Shown: positions 29,301 through 38,997, counted from the first letter of the stretch. The stretch is DNA of 64,000 nt from Actinomyces lilanjuaniae (GCF_003606385.1 NZ_CP032514.1:1798001-1862000), one strand, 5' to 3'. The notes: generated from the sequence alone by a model not told the origin. Numbers and translations: made by a program.

Positions 29301-30685
29301 TCAGGCCTGGACGGTGGGCGCCCCGCCTGCCGCGGCCTCGGCGCGGGCCTGGTCGCGCTCCCGCACGAGACTGCGCGAGTAGAGGACAAAGCACAGCAGC
29401 CAGGCCAGGAAGATCCCCAGGGGAGCCAGTTGCCCTCTACCACCTGCATGAGGTGGGACAGGGAGTAGGTAAAGATCGGTGCGTCGATGGAGGAGTTCGA
29501 GATGGACTGCCCCGCTGCGAGGTCGACCGCCCTGGTGGTGTTGGCCAGCTCGGTCATGAAGGGGGCGAAGGCTGTCCCGGCCCACAGAAAGACCGGTGCG
29601 AAGATCGTGCACTGGATGATCATCCGGATGATGTTGCCGCGACTGGCAAAGAAGGCCCCTACGGCCACGCAGATGTTGATAATCCCGGCGAAGGGAAGAA
29701 TGCCGTTGCCTGGCAGGAAGAAGGAGTAGAGGAGGGTGACCGGGACCGTCCAGATGACGGCGATCCATATCTCGTTGGACCCGCCCAGGAAGGGCCAGTC
29801 CAGCCCCACGTAGAGCCGACGGTCCCTGAACCGCGCCCTCATGAACTCCGATATGGCCTCCGATATGGGCTCCAGCGCCTGCATGAAGTACCTGGAGATC
29901 ACCGGGAAGAGCGTCAGTGCGGTGGCGGCCTGGACCGCCAGGGTGAGCGTGGCAGCCACGTCGAACCGGGCCAGCACGCCGAAGAGCAGGCCGAGGACAA
30001 AACCCAGGACATGGTTCTCGGCGAGGATGCCGATCCTGTTGCGCAGGTCGGCGGCGTTGAAGGAGCGGTCCAGCCCGGGGACCCGGCGCAGCAGGCAGTC
30101 CACGAGGTACATGGGAGCCGCGATAAAGACCATCCGGTGGGTAATGGTCACCCCCGGTATCCCGGTCATCGCCTCCACCCGGTGCTGGTGGAAGTCGCCG
30201 GCCTTGAGCTCGAACACCGTCTGGACCGCGGCCAGGACAAAGGCGAGCCCGACGTTTCCGGTGATGGAGTAGACCGCGACGGCGGTGAAGATCTTGCCCC
30301 ACACGTTCCACAGGTCCGCGTTGAAGGTCTCGGTCTGTCTGGCCAGGATCAGCACGACGTTGATGCCCACGACCAGGGGGAACATGAGGAAGGCGTAGGG
30401 CCAGGACCAGGAGATGGTGGACATGGTGGTCCACCCGCCGTCAGTGATGGGAAGGTCCACGCCCACCGTGGTGGACATGGCCTGGGCCGCGGGCGTGATG
30501 GCATCGGTCATGTAGCCGATCAGCATCGTCATGCCGGAGAAGGCCACGCCCAGGGTGACTCCCGCCGACAGCGCCTCCCTGGCCCGCATACCGACCGCGA
30601 GGCCGGCGGCAATCATGATGACGGGGACGAACACGGCTGCTCCCAGAGAGAGCAGAAACTCGACTGATCCCTGAAGAATCTGCAT
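29301..30685 (-). CDS. PTS galactitol-type EIIC permease, one apparent frameshift
   Basis: About 461 residues and ten or more membrane helices, GatC/SgcC family (GVTITHRMVFIAAPMYLVD; FLGGSNEIWIAVIW). The frame holds from 30685 to VVEGNWLP and breaks at a CCCC run near 29422. With one C restored it continues LGIFLAWLLCFVLYSRSLV to a stop at 29301. It transports and phosphorylates a polyol together with the EIIB and EIIA proteins encoded just upstream. The specific sugar is not shown by sequence. Confidence 0.87.
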
Positions 30686-30733
30686 GGTGTCACCTCCTGA
30701 GGAGTCCTGGAAGGATTTTGGAAGGACCTGCCC

Positions 30734-31036
30734 TCAGGTGAGGGCCGGGTCCTGGCTCGCCCGAATCGCGGCCACGAGCCTGGCCATCTCCTCGTCCTGT
30801 CCGACCCCGGTCAGGAAGGCGATCCCGTTGATCTCGGGCACGCCTGCGCCCGGAGAACCCCGGACGATAGAGATATAGGCGGCCGCGTCCCTGAGGTGGC
30901 GGTCCACGGACTTCAGGTCAACGGCCTGGACGTCGGCCTCGACGCCAACCTCCTTGAGCATCCTGCTGACCTTGCTAGCGACGGTCTGCGACGTGGCGAC
31001 ACCGCTGCCGCAGGCAACAACAACCTTGGTCGTCAT
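30734..31036 (-). CDS. PTS galactitol-type EIIB
   Basis: A 100-residue cytoplasmic phosphocarrier with phospho-cysteine Cys9 in VVACGSGVATS, the GatB-type loop. It passes phosphate from EIIA to the incoming sugar at EIIC. It lies 39 bases after the EIIA gene and 48 before EIIC, in the same operon. Confidence 0.92.
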   Translation of the reverse strand: MTTKVVVACGSGVATSQTVASKVSRMLKEVGVEADVQAVDLKSVDRHLRDAAAYISIVRGSPGAGVPEINGIAFLTGVGQDEEMARLVAAIRASQDPALT

Positions 31037-31075
31037 GGGAATCTGTACCTCCGTGAGTCTGGCTGGATGTCAGGG

Positions 31076-31549
31076 CTACGACGAGCCGCCTGCCACGGCC
31101 TCTCGCACGGCCCCGAGGTAGTCCTCGGCGGTGCGGGCCGCCAGCATCGTCGTCGTCAGCCCCGGCTGCTGGAGAGCCTGGAGCAGCTGCTGCAGCGTCT
31201 CGAGGTGCCCGCCGTTGCCGGTGAGGCCCAGGACGAGCACGAGCCGGACGTCGTGGACGACCTGGTCGCGCCCCATCTCCCGCCAGGGCACCGGCGCGCC
31301 CAGGCGCAGTAAGGCGATGAACGGGACCACAACGTGCTCGGGGTCGCAGTGCGGGATAGCGACAGCCTCGGGGGCCAGGGGCAGTGCCGTCGGATAGGCC
31401 TCCTCACGAGCCACCAGAGCCGCCCCGAAGGAGGGACGCACGTAGCCCCTGTCCTCCAGTGCCACCGAGACACGGTTGAGGACAGCCTTCTGATCAGGCT
31501 CAGACCAGTCCAGGAAGACGAGCTCCCTTCTCAGCAGGTCCCGGTGCAC
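31076..31549 (-). CDS. PTS EIIA, fructose/galactitol type
   Basis: A 157-residue EIIA domain. The phospho-histidine is His67 in VAIPHCD, with the family stretch REEAYPTALPL before it. GTG at 31549 is used because GAGGAGG sits seven bases upstream. It is the first gene of the operon EIIA-EIIB-EIIC-aldolase-dhaK-dhaL. Confidence 0.9.
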   Translation of the reverse strand: MHRDLLRRELVFLDWSEPDQKAVLNRVSVALEDRGYVRPSFGAALVAREEAYPTALPLAPEAVAIPHCDPEHVVVPFIALLRLGAPVPWREMGRDQVVHDVRLVLVLGLTGNGGHLETLQQLLQALQQPGLTTTMLAARTAEDYLGAVREAVAGGSS

Positions 31550-31648
31550 AGCGCCTCCTCGGCTCCGGGCGGAACGCCAGGACCTGCCACGCGGTCCAAC
31601 CCGCTGACAGCGTCACCGCGATCCACCTTGATCCAGCAACGTGCCTCC

Positions 31649-31677
31649 AGCTTAGGAGGTCCGGCCGCCCCTGACAA
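31649..31677 (-). promoter_or_regulatory. Candidate promoter of the PTS-aldolase-DhaKL operon
   Basis: Minus-strand TTGTCA (31677-31672), a 17-base spacer and TAAGCT (31654-31649), a TAnnnT-type -10. It leaves a leader of about 93 bases before the EIIA GTG. Confidence 0.5.
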
Positions 31678-31687
31678 TAGGCTCCGC

Positions 31688-31699
31688 GAACATCTGTTC
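31688..31699. promoter_or_regulatory. Palindrome, possible SorC-family operator
   Basis: GAACA-TC-TGTTC, perfect 5-bp arms, ten bases upstream of the -35 box of the PTS operon. Half-sites of the GAACA/TGTTC type are seen for some SorC-family regulators, and a SorC gene borders the operon. Binding is inferred. Confidence 0.45.
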
Positions 31700-31990
31700 A
31701 TCCGACATCCGATAAGACCTCCGCTGGGCAACGGATCCACAGCCGCTTTCCCACTCCGTACCGGGCAAAAGAGGCATCGTCGCCAAGACAGCAGCCGTGG
31801 CACGGACACTAACCAGAGACAACATCTGCACCGATGTCAATAGTCTTCTCCCTGTCCCCCTGTCCTTACACCCTCCAGGACGTGCCTGCACCGACCTGGG
31901 GACGCCTCTCACCGCCTGCACCCCTACCCCATTCCCCTCAGCACACACCCTGTCCGAGGCCGCAGCCGCCGGACAGGCCGCACAGCTTCT

Positions 31991-32053
31991 GCAAAGTCCC
32001 CACCAGGAACCCTGCAAAGTCCCCACCAGGAACCCTGCAAAGTCCCCACCAGG
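31991..32053. repeat. Three tandem 23-bp repeats before the DUF4143 gene
   Basis: The unit starts GCAAAGTCCCCACCAGG and continues AACCCT. Copies begin at 31991, 32014 and 32037; the third is cut after 17 bases, and a TAGGAT hexamer follows at 32055-32060. The copies are identical. They end next to the start codon, so they occupy the promoter. Confidence 0.93.
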
Positions 32054-32060
32054 CTAGGAT

Positions 32061-33335
32061 ATGGCTGTGGACACCAGCGCGGTCACCGGAGTCACCTACC
32101 TACCACGAGCCGTGGACCCGCTCGTCAGCCGCGCTCTTGGCACGGTCGGAGCGGTCATCCTGGAAGGTCCGCGCGGCTGCGGCAAGACCATGACGGGTCT
32201 CCACCACTCCTCTTCCTACATCCTGCTCGACACGCCAGAGGCGCAGGCAGCCTCCCAGATCGACCCACGGATGCTGCTGGTCGGGGACAGCCCTCGGCTC
32301 CTCGACGAGTGGCAGACTATTCCCCAGGTATGGAACCTAGCGCGCCGGGAGGTTGACTTCTCCGCCGAGCCCGGCCACTTCATCCTGACCGGCTCCGCAG
32401 TCCCCGCAACCGACCCCGCACGCCACACGGGTGCCGCCCGCTTCATCCGCGTCCGGCAGCGAACCATGACCTGGGCGGAGAAGAACGGCGACCTCGACTC
32501 CGACGGCGTCTGCCTGCACGACCTCCTTGACGGAGCCGCTCCGCAGGCCTCCTTGGCCACCGTCCCGCTCACCGAGGTGGTCGCCGGGGTCCTTCGCCCT
32601 GGTTTTCCCAGGCTCGTCTCCCTGCCACGGGACATCGTGGCGCACAGCCTGGACAGCTACATCAAGGACACCGCCACCACTGACCTCAACCGCCTGTCGA
32701 GCCTTCGCTCAGAGCCAGTCGTCATCGAGCAGCTGATCGCTGCCCTGGCCCGGTCCACCGCCACCGAGGTCTCGCAGGCGACCCTGCGCAAGGACATCGC
32801 GCGGGTCCTGCCCGCTCCCTCCGAAGGAACCATGGCCAAGCTCCTGGAGCTCCTGGAACGGGTGTTCATGATTGAGCGCGTCCAGCCCTGGGCGACCCCC
32901 CTGCGGTCCAGGGCCCGGTTGCGTCGTTCTCCCGCATACCACCTGGCGGACCCCTCCCTGGCTGCTGTGGCCCTGCGTGCTGACGCAGACGACCTGACTG
33001 CGGACCTGGAGACCCTGGGCCTCCTGTTTGAGTCCGCCGTCATCCACGACCTGCTTGTCTACACGGAGGCCTTGGGAGGTTCCGTCTCCCGCTACCGCGA
33101 CTCCAACGGGTACGAGATCGATGCCGTCCTCTCGCTGCCAGACGGTCGCTGGGCCGCGGTCGAGGTGAAGCTTGGAGGCGGGCAGGTGCAGCAGGGCGCT
33201 GCCAGCCTCGCAGCTGCCGTCGCCCAGATCGACGCCCCACCACCAGCGTTCCGGGCTGTCATCACCGGAACAGGCTTCACCGCCACCCTGCCCGACGGCA
33301 CGCTCACCTTCCCGCTGCACCTGCTCCGCCCCTGA
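32061..33335 (+). CDS. AAA-type ATPase with DUF4143 domain
   Basis: A 424-residue protein. Walker A GPRGCGKT at 36-43, Walker B-like RLLDEWQ, sensor-like HFILTGSAVP, and a C-terminal DUF4143 part with FESAVIHDLLVYTEALGGSVSRYRDSNGYEIDAVL (key residues F, E, D, Y, E, D), which resembles a PD-(D/E)xK nuclease core followed by AVEVKLGG. Such proteins are abundant in actinobacteria and archaea, and their biological role is unsettled. Start: ATG 32061, or GTG 32067 if translation is leaderless from TAGGAT. It breaks into the hemW-hrcA backbone. Confidence 0.83.
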   Translation: MAVDTSAVTGVTYLPRAVDPLVSRALGTVGAVILEGPRGCGKTMTGLHHSSSYILLDTPEAQAASQIDPRMLLVGDSPRLLDEWQTIPQVWNLARREVDFSAEPGHFILTGSAVPATDPARHTGAARFIRVRQRTMTWAEKNGDLDSDGVCLHDLLDGAAPQASLATVPLTEVVAGVLRPGFPRLVSLPRDIVAHSLDSYIKDTATTDLNRLSSLRSEPVVIEQLIAALARSTATEVSQATLRKDIARVLPAPSEGTMAKLLELLERVFMIERVQPWATPLRSRARLRRSPAYHLADPSLAAVALRADADDLTADLETLGLLFESAVIHDLLVYTEALGGSVSRYRDSNGYEIDAVLSLPDGRWAAVEVKLGGGQVQQGAASLAAAVAQIDAPPPAFRAVITGTGFTATLPDGTLTFPLHLLRP

Positions 33336-33458
33336 CCCCGGGCATCGACAAGGAGAAGGAGACCAGGCGGGTCTGGGGCCAGCCACAGCACCCCAGCACC
33401 CCGCCAGTGTGTCGGCCCTGCCTCAGGACGCTCAGGGCGGGTCCGGACCCCGCCGCCT

Positions 33459-34715
33459 TCAGGTACCGCCCTGGACCAGCGCCCGTGTCACCGTGTCGGC
33501 CAGGAGGCGCCCCCGCAGGGTGAGGACCGCGCTTCCCTTGGCTGCGGCGGCCTTGTCGAGCAGGCCGTCACCCACCAGGGTGGACACGACCGGGACAAGG
33601 CGCTCCGGGTGCTGCGGCTCCAGCGCCCGCAGGTCCAGGCCCTCACGCAGACGCACGGCCAGCATCACCTGCTCCAACCGACGCGCCTGCGCGTCCAGGA
33701 TCTCGTGCCCGGCCACCGGGAGCCTCCCGTCAGCCAGCTGCCCCGCCCAGGCCACCGGGTGCCTGGTGTTCCACAGGCGCACGTCTCCCAGGTGGGAGTG
33801 GGCTCCCGGCCCCGCACCCCACCAGTCCCAGTCACGCCAGTAGGCCTGGTTATGCTGGCAGGCCCGTCCCGGCCGCGCCCAGTTGGAGATCTCATACCAC
33901 TGGTAGCCAGCGGCGGTCAGGGCCGCGTCAGCCATCTCATACTTGGTGGCCTCGTCGTCGTCGCTGGGCTCGACCAGCTCGCCGCGCCGCACCTGCGCCC
34001 ACATCCTGGTCCCCTCCTCGATGACCAGGGCGTAGGCGCTGACGTGGTCCGGCTGTATCTCCAGAGCCGCCTCCAGGGAGCGCTGCCAGTCCTCTAGGGA
34101 CTCCCCCGGAGCCCCGTAGATGAGGTCCAGGGAGGTCTCCAGGCCGCAGCGGCGGGCCCAGTCCACCACCAGAGGCACCCGATGAGGCTGATGGGTGCGC
34201 TCCAGGACTGCCAGCACGTGGGGCACCGCCGACTGCATACCAAAGGACACCCTGGTGAACCCTGCCCCGGCCAGTGTCTCCAGGTAGGCCTGGTCCACCG
34301 AGTCCGGGTTGGCCTCCGTGGTGACCTCCGCGCCCGGGACCAGCCCGAAGCAGTCACGGACCAGGCCCAGCAGGGCCGCCAGGTCCCCGGCAGGCAGCAC
34401 CGTGGGCGTACCTCCGCCCAGGAACACCGTCCGGGCGGGCCTGGCAGGCAGCCCCGCCTCCTCCATAGCCGCCCGCGCCGCCTCCAGCTCGACAGCCACG
34501 GTACCCACGTAGTCAGCGGCGGAGGCACCCGCTCCCATGCTCAGGTTGGTGTAGGTGTTGAAGTCGCAGTACCCGCACCGCACCCGGCAGTAGGGCACGT
34601 GCAGGTAGACGCTGAAGGGGCGCGGCCCGTCCCCCGCCGGTAGTGCCGACCGCACCTGCGGCGGCAGCGTCCTGGGCCCGCTCAGGGGCGCTCCCTGCGG
34701 CTGGGAGGGACTCAC
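33459..34715 (-). CDS. hemW: Radical-SAM protein HemW (coproporphyrinogen III oxidase-like)
   Basis: A 418-residue radical-SAM protein with the 4Fe-4S triad Cys43-x3-Cys47-x2-Cys50 in YCRVRCGYCDFN, VFLGGGTPTVLP, and the HemN C-terminal domain with GAGPGAHSH. HemW is regarded as a heme-binding or heme-insertion protein rather than the oxidase itself. Its start overlaps the trmB stop by four bases. The backbone order lepA-(trmB)-hemW-hrcA is retained apart from the 13-kb insertion downstream. Confidence 0.93.
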   Translation of the reverse strand: MSPSQPQGAPLSGPRTLPPQVRSALPAGDGPRPFSVYLHVPYCRVRCGYCDFNTYTNLSMGAGASAADYVGTVAVELEAARAAMEEAGLPARPARTVFLGGGTPTVLPAGDLAALLGLVRDCFGLVPGAEVTTEANPDSVDQAYLETLAGAGFTRVSFGMQSAVPHVLAVLERTHQPHRVPLVVDWARRCGLETSLDLIYGAPGESLEDWQRSLEAALEIQPDHVSAYALVIEEGTRMWAQVRRGELVEPSDDDEATKYEMADAALTAAGYQWYEISNWARPGRACQHNQAYWRDWDWWGAGPGAHSHLGDVRLWNTRHPVAWAGQLADGRLPVAGHEILDAQARRLEQVMLAVRLREGLDLRALEPQHPERLVPVVSTLVGDGLLDKAAAAKGSAVLTLRGRLLADTVTRALVQGGT

Positions 34716-35746
34716 GACTGCGACCGGCAGCCACTGGCACCCGCCAGGCTGCCCAGCGGGGTGGCGTCACGCAGGTGCCAAGGCTGGGATTCGTGCTGCT
34801 GCCACGAGCGCGCCTGGTCCTGGAGGGTCTGGAGCACGCTGGCACCCCTGCCAGGCTCCCAGGGGACCTCGGTACGTGTCACCGTCAGGTCACGCACGGT
34901 TCGGCCCGCCTCCAGACCCCGCTTCTCGAAGCGGGTCATGACCCGCCCGGCGTAGCGCGGGGACCACCCGCCCCGGATCCCGGCCGGGGAGCCCGGGTCG
35001 AGCCCGTTGCCCAGGCTGCCCTCCTGAGCTGCCTGCACCCCCAGGTCCGCTCGGGCACCCGCGTCGTCGTAGCGGAAGTAGGGCAGGGTGTCGTCAGCAC
35101 GTATGCCCTGGGGCAGGGCGGAGACCTCCTCCGCTACGTCGCGCATCTGCCAGGCGTAGTCCGCCCAGTCCGTGGCCATGCGCCACACGCCGCCGGGACG
35201 CAGCACGCGCGCCACCGAGTCCGCGAAGCTCGTCGTCACCAGGCGGCGCTTGCGGTGTCGGGGCTTGCGCCACGGGTCAGGGAAGAACACCCAGACCTCG
35301 CTGGCACAGCCTACCGGAAGCGCCGTGGCCAGGAGCTGGGCGGCGTCGGCGGGAACCACCCTCACGTTGGGCAGCCCCTGGCGGCTAATAGCCGATACCA
35401 GGCGGGCCACAGCCGTCTCCCACACCTCCACGGCCAGGTAGTCACACTCCGGACGGGAGGCGGCGTGGGCCAGGAGGGCCTCACCGCTGCCGGGACCGAC
35501 CTCCACCACCAGGGGGCGCACCTGCCCCACGTGACCGAAGACCTGCTCCGGGTCCAGGCGGAAGTCCGGGCTGACCGTGCGCACGGCGTCAGCCCGGGGG
35601 ACGGGGACCACGTAGCGGGGCGCCAGGCGCGCCAGCGCCCGGGCCTGACCGGGACGCAGGCGCCCCCCGGCGCGCGAGTAGGAGCGCACCCGGGAGGGGA
35701 TGGCGTGAGAGCGGGGCGGGTGCTGCTGTCCTGGCACGGAGCTCAC
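34712..35746 (-). CDS. trmB: tRNA (guanine46-N7)-methyltransferase TrmB
   Basis: A 344-residue SAM enzyme that makes m7G46 in tRNA. Motif I VEVGPGSGEALLAHA, then VWVFFPDPWRKPRHRKRR, the family signature, and GGVWRMATDWADYA. The N-terminal 50 and C-terminal 60 residues are longer than in well-known members. It lies seven bases after lepA and overlaps hemW. Confidence 0.92.
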   Translation of the reverse strand: MSSVPGQQHPPRSHAIPSRVRSYSRAGGRLRPGQARALARLAPRYVVPVPRADAVRTVSPDFRLDPEQVFGHVGQVRPLVVEVGPGSGEALLAHAASRPECDYLAVEVWETAVARLVSAISRQGLPNVRVVPADAAQLLATALPVGCASEVWVFFPDPWRKPRHRKRRLVTTSFADSVARVLRPGGVWRMATDWADYAWQMRDVAEEVSALPQGIRADDTLPYFRYDDAGARADLGVQAAQEGSLGNGLDPGSPAGIRGGWSPRYAGRVMTRFEKRGLEAGRTVRDLTVTRTEVPWEPGRGASVLQTLQDQARSWQQHESQPWHLRDATPLGSLAGASGCRSQS

Positions 35747-35752
35747 CTGCGC

Positions 35753-37630
35753 TCACCTGTCCCTGCCGGTAGGGGTGTCCGCCCCCAGGGCCGCGACAAA
35801 GGCCTCCTGGGGGACGTCCACCCGGCCGATAGCCTTCATGCGCTTCTTGCCCTCCTTCTGCTTCTCCAGCAGCTTGCGCTTGCGGGTGACATCGCCCCCG
35901 TAGCACTTGGCCAGCATGTCCTTGCGCAGAGCACGGATGGTCTCTCGGGAGATGACACGGCTGCCCACGGCCGCCTGGACCGGCACCTCGAACTGCTGGC
36001 GCGGGATGAGCTCCTTGAGCCGCCTGGTCATCATGACCCCGTAGGAGTAGGCCGCCTCCTTGTGCACGATGGCGCTGAAGGCGTCCACCCGGTCCCCGTT
36101 GAGCAGGATGTCCACCTTGACCAGGTCGGCCTGCTGGGAGCCGTCCGGCTCGTAGTCTAGGGAGGCGTAGCCACGGGTGCGCGACTTCAGGGCGTCGAAG
36201 AAGTCGAAGACGATCTCCGCCAAGGGCAGCGTGTAGTGCATCTCCACCCGGGTCTCAGAGAGGTAGTCCATCCCCGACATGGCCCCGCGGCGGGCCTGGC
36301 ACAGCTCCATGACGGTGCCCACGTACTCCGAGGGGGTCAGGATGGTGGCGCGCACCACCGGCTCGCGCACACCCGCGATCCTCCCCTCAGGGAACTCGCT
36401 GGGGTTGGTCACCGTGTGAGTGGTGCCGTCCTCTGTGGTCACCTCGTAGACCACAGAGGGGGCGGTGGAGATAATGTCCAGGCCGAACTCCCGCTCCAGG
36501 CGCTCGCGGATAATCTCCAGGTGCAGCAGACCCAGGTAGCCGCAGCGAAACCCGAAGCCCAGGGCCACCGAGGTCTCCGGCTCATAGGTCAGGGCGGCGT
36601 CGTTAAGCTTGAGCTTGTCCAGGGCCTCGCGCAGCGCCGGGAAGTCGGAGCCGTCCACGGGGAACAGTCCGGAGAAGACCATCGGCCTGGGCTCCTGGTA
36701 CCCGGCCAGGGGCTCGGTGGCGGGCCGCAGCGCGGAGGTCACCGTGTCGCCGACCTTGGACTGGCGCACGTCCTTGACCCCGGTGATGAGGTAGCCGACC
36801 TCACCCGGCCCCAGCCCCTGGGTGGGAACCGGCTCCGGGCTGATGACCCCGATCTCCAGCAGGTCGTGAACGGCACCGGTGGACAGCATCTCGATGCGCT
36901 CACGGGGTCGCAGCGCCCCGTCGACGACGCGCACGTAGGTGACCACACCCCGGTAGGTGTCGTAGACGGAGTCAAAGATCATGGCGCGCGCGGGAGCGTC
37001 GGGGACCCCGGAGGGCGGGGGGACGGCCTCCACGATGCGGTCGAGCAGCTCGGGCACGCCCTGGCCGGTCTTGCCGGAGACCTGCAGGACGTCGTCGGTG
37101 TCGCAGCCGATGAGCGAGGCGATCTCCTCGGCATGGCGCTGCGGCTCGGCAGCAGGCAGGTCGATCTTGTTGAGCACGGGGATGATAGCCAGGTCCCCCT
37201 CAATGGCCAGGTAGAGGTTGGCCAGAGTCTGGGCCTGGATGCCCTGGGCGGCGTCCACCAGGAGCACCGCGCCCTCACAGGCGGCCAGGGAGCGGCTGAC
37301 CTCGTAGGAGAAGTCCACGTGCCCGGGGGTGTCGATCATGTTGAGGGCGTAGGTGGCCGCGGTCCCGTCCGCGCCGGTCACGGCCCAGGGCATGCGCACC
37401 GCCTGGGACTTGATGGTGATGCCCCGCTCGCGCTCGATGTCCATGCGGTCCAGGTACTGGGCGCGCATGTCCCGGGGCTGGACCACGCCGGTGGCCTGGA
37501 GCATACGGTCGGCCAGGGTGGACTTGCCGTGGTCAATGTGCGCGATGATGCAGAAGCTGCGCAGCCGCTCCTGCGCGGTGGCGGCAGGCTGCACGCCGTC
37601 ACGCTGGTCGGGCGTGGGGATCGGTGACAC
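35753..37630 (-). CDS. lepA: Elongation factor 4 (LepA), ribosome back-translocation GTPase
   Basis: A 625-residue translational GTPase: [19 protein letters not shown] (G1), RERGITIK (G2), DTPGHVDF (G3), NKIDLPAA (G4), and the LepA-specific C-terminal domain ending [22 protein letters not shown]. Full length. It is the first gene of the lepA-trmB-hemW string; the region upstream of it contains the palindrome at 37749-37806. Confidence 0.97.
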   Translation of the reverse strand: MSPIPTPDQRDGVQPAATAQERLRSFCIIAHIDHGKSTLADRMLQATGVVQPRDMRAQYLDRMDIERERGITIKSQAVRMPWAVTGADGTAATYALNMIDTPGHVDFSYEVSRSLAACEGAVLLVDAAQGIQAQTLANLYLAIEGDLAIIPVLNKIDLPAAEPQRHAEEIASLIGCDTDDVLQVSGKTGQGVPELLDRIVEAVPPPSGVPDAPARAMIFDSVYDTYRGVVTYVRVVDGALRPRERIEMLSTGAVHDLLEIGVISPEPVPTQGLGPGEVGYLITGVKDVRQSKVGDTVTSALRPATEPLAGYQEPRPMVFSGLFPVDGSDFPALREALDKLKLNDAALTYEPETSVALGFGFRCGYLGLLHLEIIRERLEREFGLDIISTAPSVVYEVTTEDGTTHTVTNPSEFPEGRIAGVREPVVRATILTPSEYVGTVMELCQARRGAMSGMDYLSETRVEMHYTLPLAEIVFDFFDALKSRTRGYASLDYEPDGSQQADLVKVDILLNGDRVDAFSAIVHKEAAYSYGVMMTRRLKELIPRQQFEVPVQAAVGSRVISRETIRALRKDMLAKCYGGDVTRKRKLLEKQKEGKKRMKAIGRVDVPQEAFVAALGADTPTGRDR

Positions 37631-37748
37631 AGGGGCCTTCCAGGAGGGCGCCGCGGGGGCGCAAGGTCAGGGTCTGAGCCTAGTGTCCCACGCACCGGGG
37701 CTGCCTCCCTCCCGGTGGCGCTGTGAGACCTGACCAGGGGCAGCACAA

Positions 37749-37806
37749 GCAGCAGAAACGTCACAGGGCGACATGGTGCCTTGTTGTCTTCTGACGTTTC
37801 TGCTGC
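37749..37806. repeat. Palindromic element, copy 1 (also probable glf terminator)
   Basis: Perfect 15-bp arms GCAGCAGAAACGTCA (37749-37763) and TGACGTTTCTGCTGC (37792-37806) enclose a 28-base centre with weaker internal pairing. It lies 22 bases past the glf stop, so it can form a terminator hairpin, but no U-tract follows. Its core 37759-37796 matches the palindrome at 49336-49373 at 31 of 38 positions. Confidence 0.85.
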
Positions 37807-37827
37807 CTGAGCGCGCGTAGGGACACC

Positions 37828-38997
37828 TCAGGAGCGCAACCAGGGCCGTACCACCTGCTCGAAGCAGTCCAGGGCCGCCGCCACTGTCTTGTCCATGTCC
37901 AGGTAGCGGTAGGAACCCAGCCTGCCGCCTAGCACCACGCGGCTACGCTCCTGCTCCCGGGCGGCCAGCTCCTGGTAGCGGACCAGGCGCTGCCGGTCAC
38001 GGGACGTGCCCACCGGATAGTAGGGCTCGTCCCCGGCCCCGGCGTCGCGAGAGTACTCCCGGGTGATAACCGTGGCGTCGTCGGGGTAGCTGCGCTCGGG
38101 GTGGTAGTGGCGGAACTCGTGGACGCGGGTCCAAGGCACGCTGGCGTCCACCTGGTTGATGACAGCAGTGCCCTGGAAGTCCCCCGTGGGCACCACCTCG
38201 GTCTCCATGTCGAGGGTCCGCCATGACAGCTCGCCGAAGCAGCTGTCGAAGTATCGGTCCAGGGCACCGGTGTAGACCACCGGCACCCGCCCCACGCAGG
38301 CCTCACGGGTGAGCGGCCCCAGACCCGCCAGGAAGTCCTCCCCCAGCCGCACCTCGATACGCGGGGAGTCCAGCATCGCCTCCACCCACGCCGCGTAGCC
38401 CCCCAGGGGGATGCCCTCGTAGCGGTCGGAGAAGTAGCGGCTGTCATAGGTCAGGCGCACGGGCAGGCGGGTGATGATGGAGGCGGGCAGCTCGGCAGGG
38501 TCGGTCTGCCACTGCTTGGCCGTGTAGTCGCGGATAAAGGCCTCGTAGAGGGGCCGCCCGATGAGGCTGACGGCCTTGTCCTCCAGGCTGGTGGGCTCCT
38601 CACCGGCACGGGCAGCCTCGGCGGCCTGCTCGCGCAGGAGCGAGCGGGCCTGGTCCGGCCCCATGGCGGTGCGGAAGAACTGGTTGATGGTGCCCAGGTT
38701 GATCGGCATCGGGTACACCTCGCCGCGGTGCTGGGCCCACACCCGGTGCTGGTAGCCGTTGAAGGCGGTGAACCGGTTGACATAGGCCCACACCCGCTCA
38801 TCAGAGGTGTGGAAGATGTGGGAGCCGTAAGTGTGGACCTCAATACCGGTGGCCGGGTCCGCCTGGGACCAGACGTTGCCGCCGGGGTGGTCACGTGCCT
38901 CCAGCACGACGACGTCGATCCCCAGCTCCTCCGCCGCGCGCTGGGCCACCGTGGCTCCGAACAGGCCTGAGCCCACTACGACAAGATCCGCCCGCAC
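37828..38997 (-). CDS. glf: UDP-galactopyranose mutase
   Basis: A 389-residue flavoenzyme that converts UDP-galactopyranose to UDP-galactofuranose for surface polysaccharides. FAD site VVGSGLFGATVAQRAAEE at the N-terminus, GSHIFHTSD, NGYQHRVWA, and FSDRYEGIPLGGYAAW; the conserved substrate arginines lie in this core. Length is normal. It is divergent from the LytTR two-component genes and near a GT2 and a GtrA-like gene, fitting cell-wall glycan synthesis. Confidence 0.95.
   Translation of the reverse strand: MRADLVVVGSGLFGATVAQRAAEELGIDVVVLEARDHPGGNVWSQADPATGIEVHTYGSHIFHTSDERVWAYVNRFTAFNGYQHRVWAQHRGEVYPMPINLGTINQFFRTAMGPDQARSLLREQAAEAARAGEEPTSLEDKAVSLIGRPLYEAFIRDYTAKQWQTDPAELPASIITRLPVRLTYDSRYFSDRYEGIPLGGYAAWVEAMLDSPRIEVRLGEDFLAGLGPLTREACVGRVPVVYTGALDRYFDSCFGELSWRTLDMETEVVPTGDFQGTAVINQVDASVPWTRVHEFRHYHPERSYPDDATVITREYSRDAGAGDEPYYPVGTSRDRQRLVRYQELAAREQERSRVVLGGRLGSYRYLDMDKTVAAALDCFEQVVRPWLRS

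Larger units (their letters stand above)
31550..32060. other. Intergenic region between the PTS operon and the DUF4143 gene
   Basis: It holds the PTS operon promoter with its palindrome (31649-31699) and, at the far end, 23-bp tandem repeats (31991-32053). The open frames in the middle, on either strand, look like random coding and lack ribosome sites; I see no gene. Confidence 0.6.

Noticed and set aside
29129..30667. 512-codon plus-strand open frame opposite EIIC
   Set aside because: Composition (Gly/His/Gln/Asp-rich) is that of an antisense shadow in high-G+C DNA, while the minus strand encodes membrane helices of a known family.
31652..32026. Possible 124-residue gene in the PTS upstream region
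   Set aside because: No ribosome site, no recognisable domain, and it overlaps both the promoter and the tandem repeats.
31991..32053. CRISPR array
   Set aside because: The 23-bp units are head-to-tail with no spacers and no cas genes are present.
37749..37806. Phage or integron attachment site
   Set aside because: No integrase nearby and no duplicated tRNA end; a repeated palindromic element or terminator explains it better.
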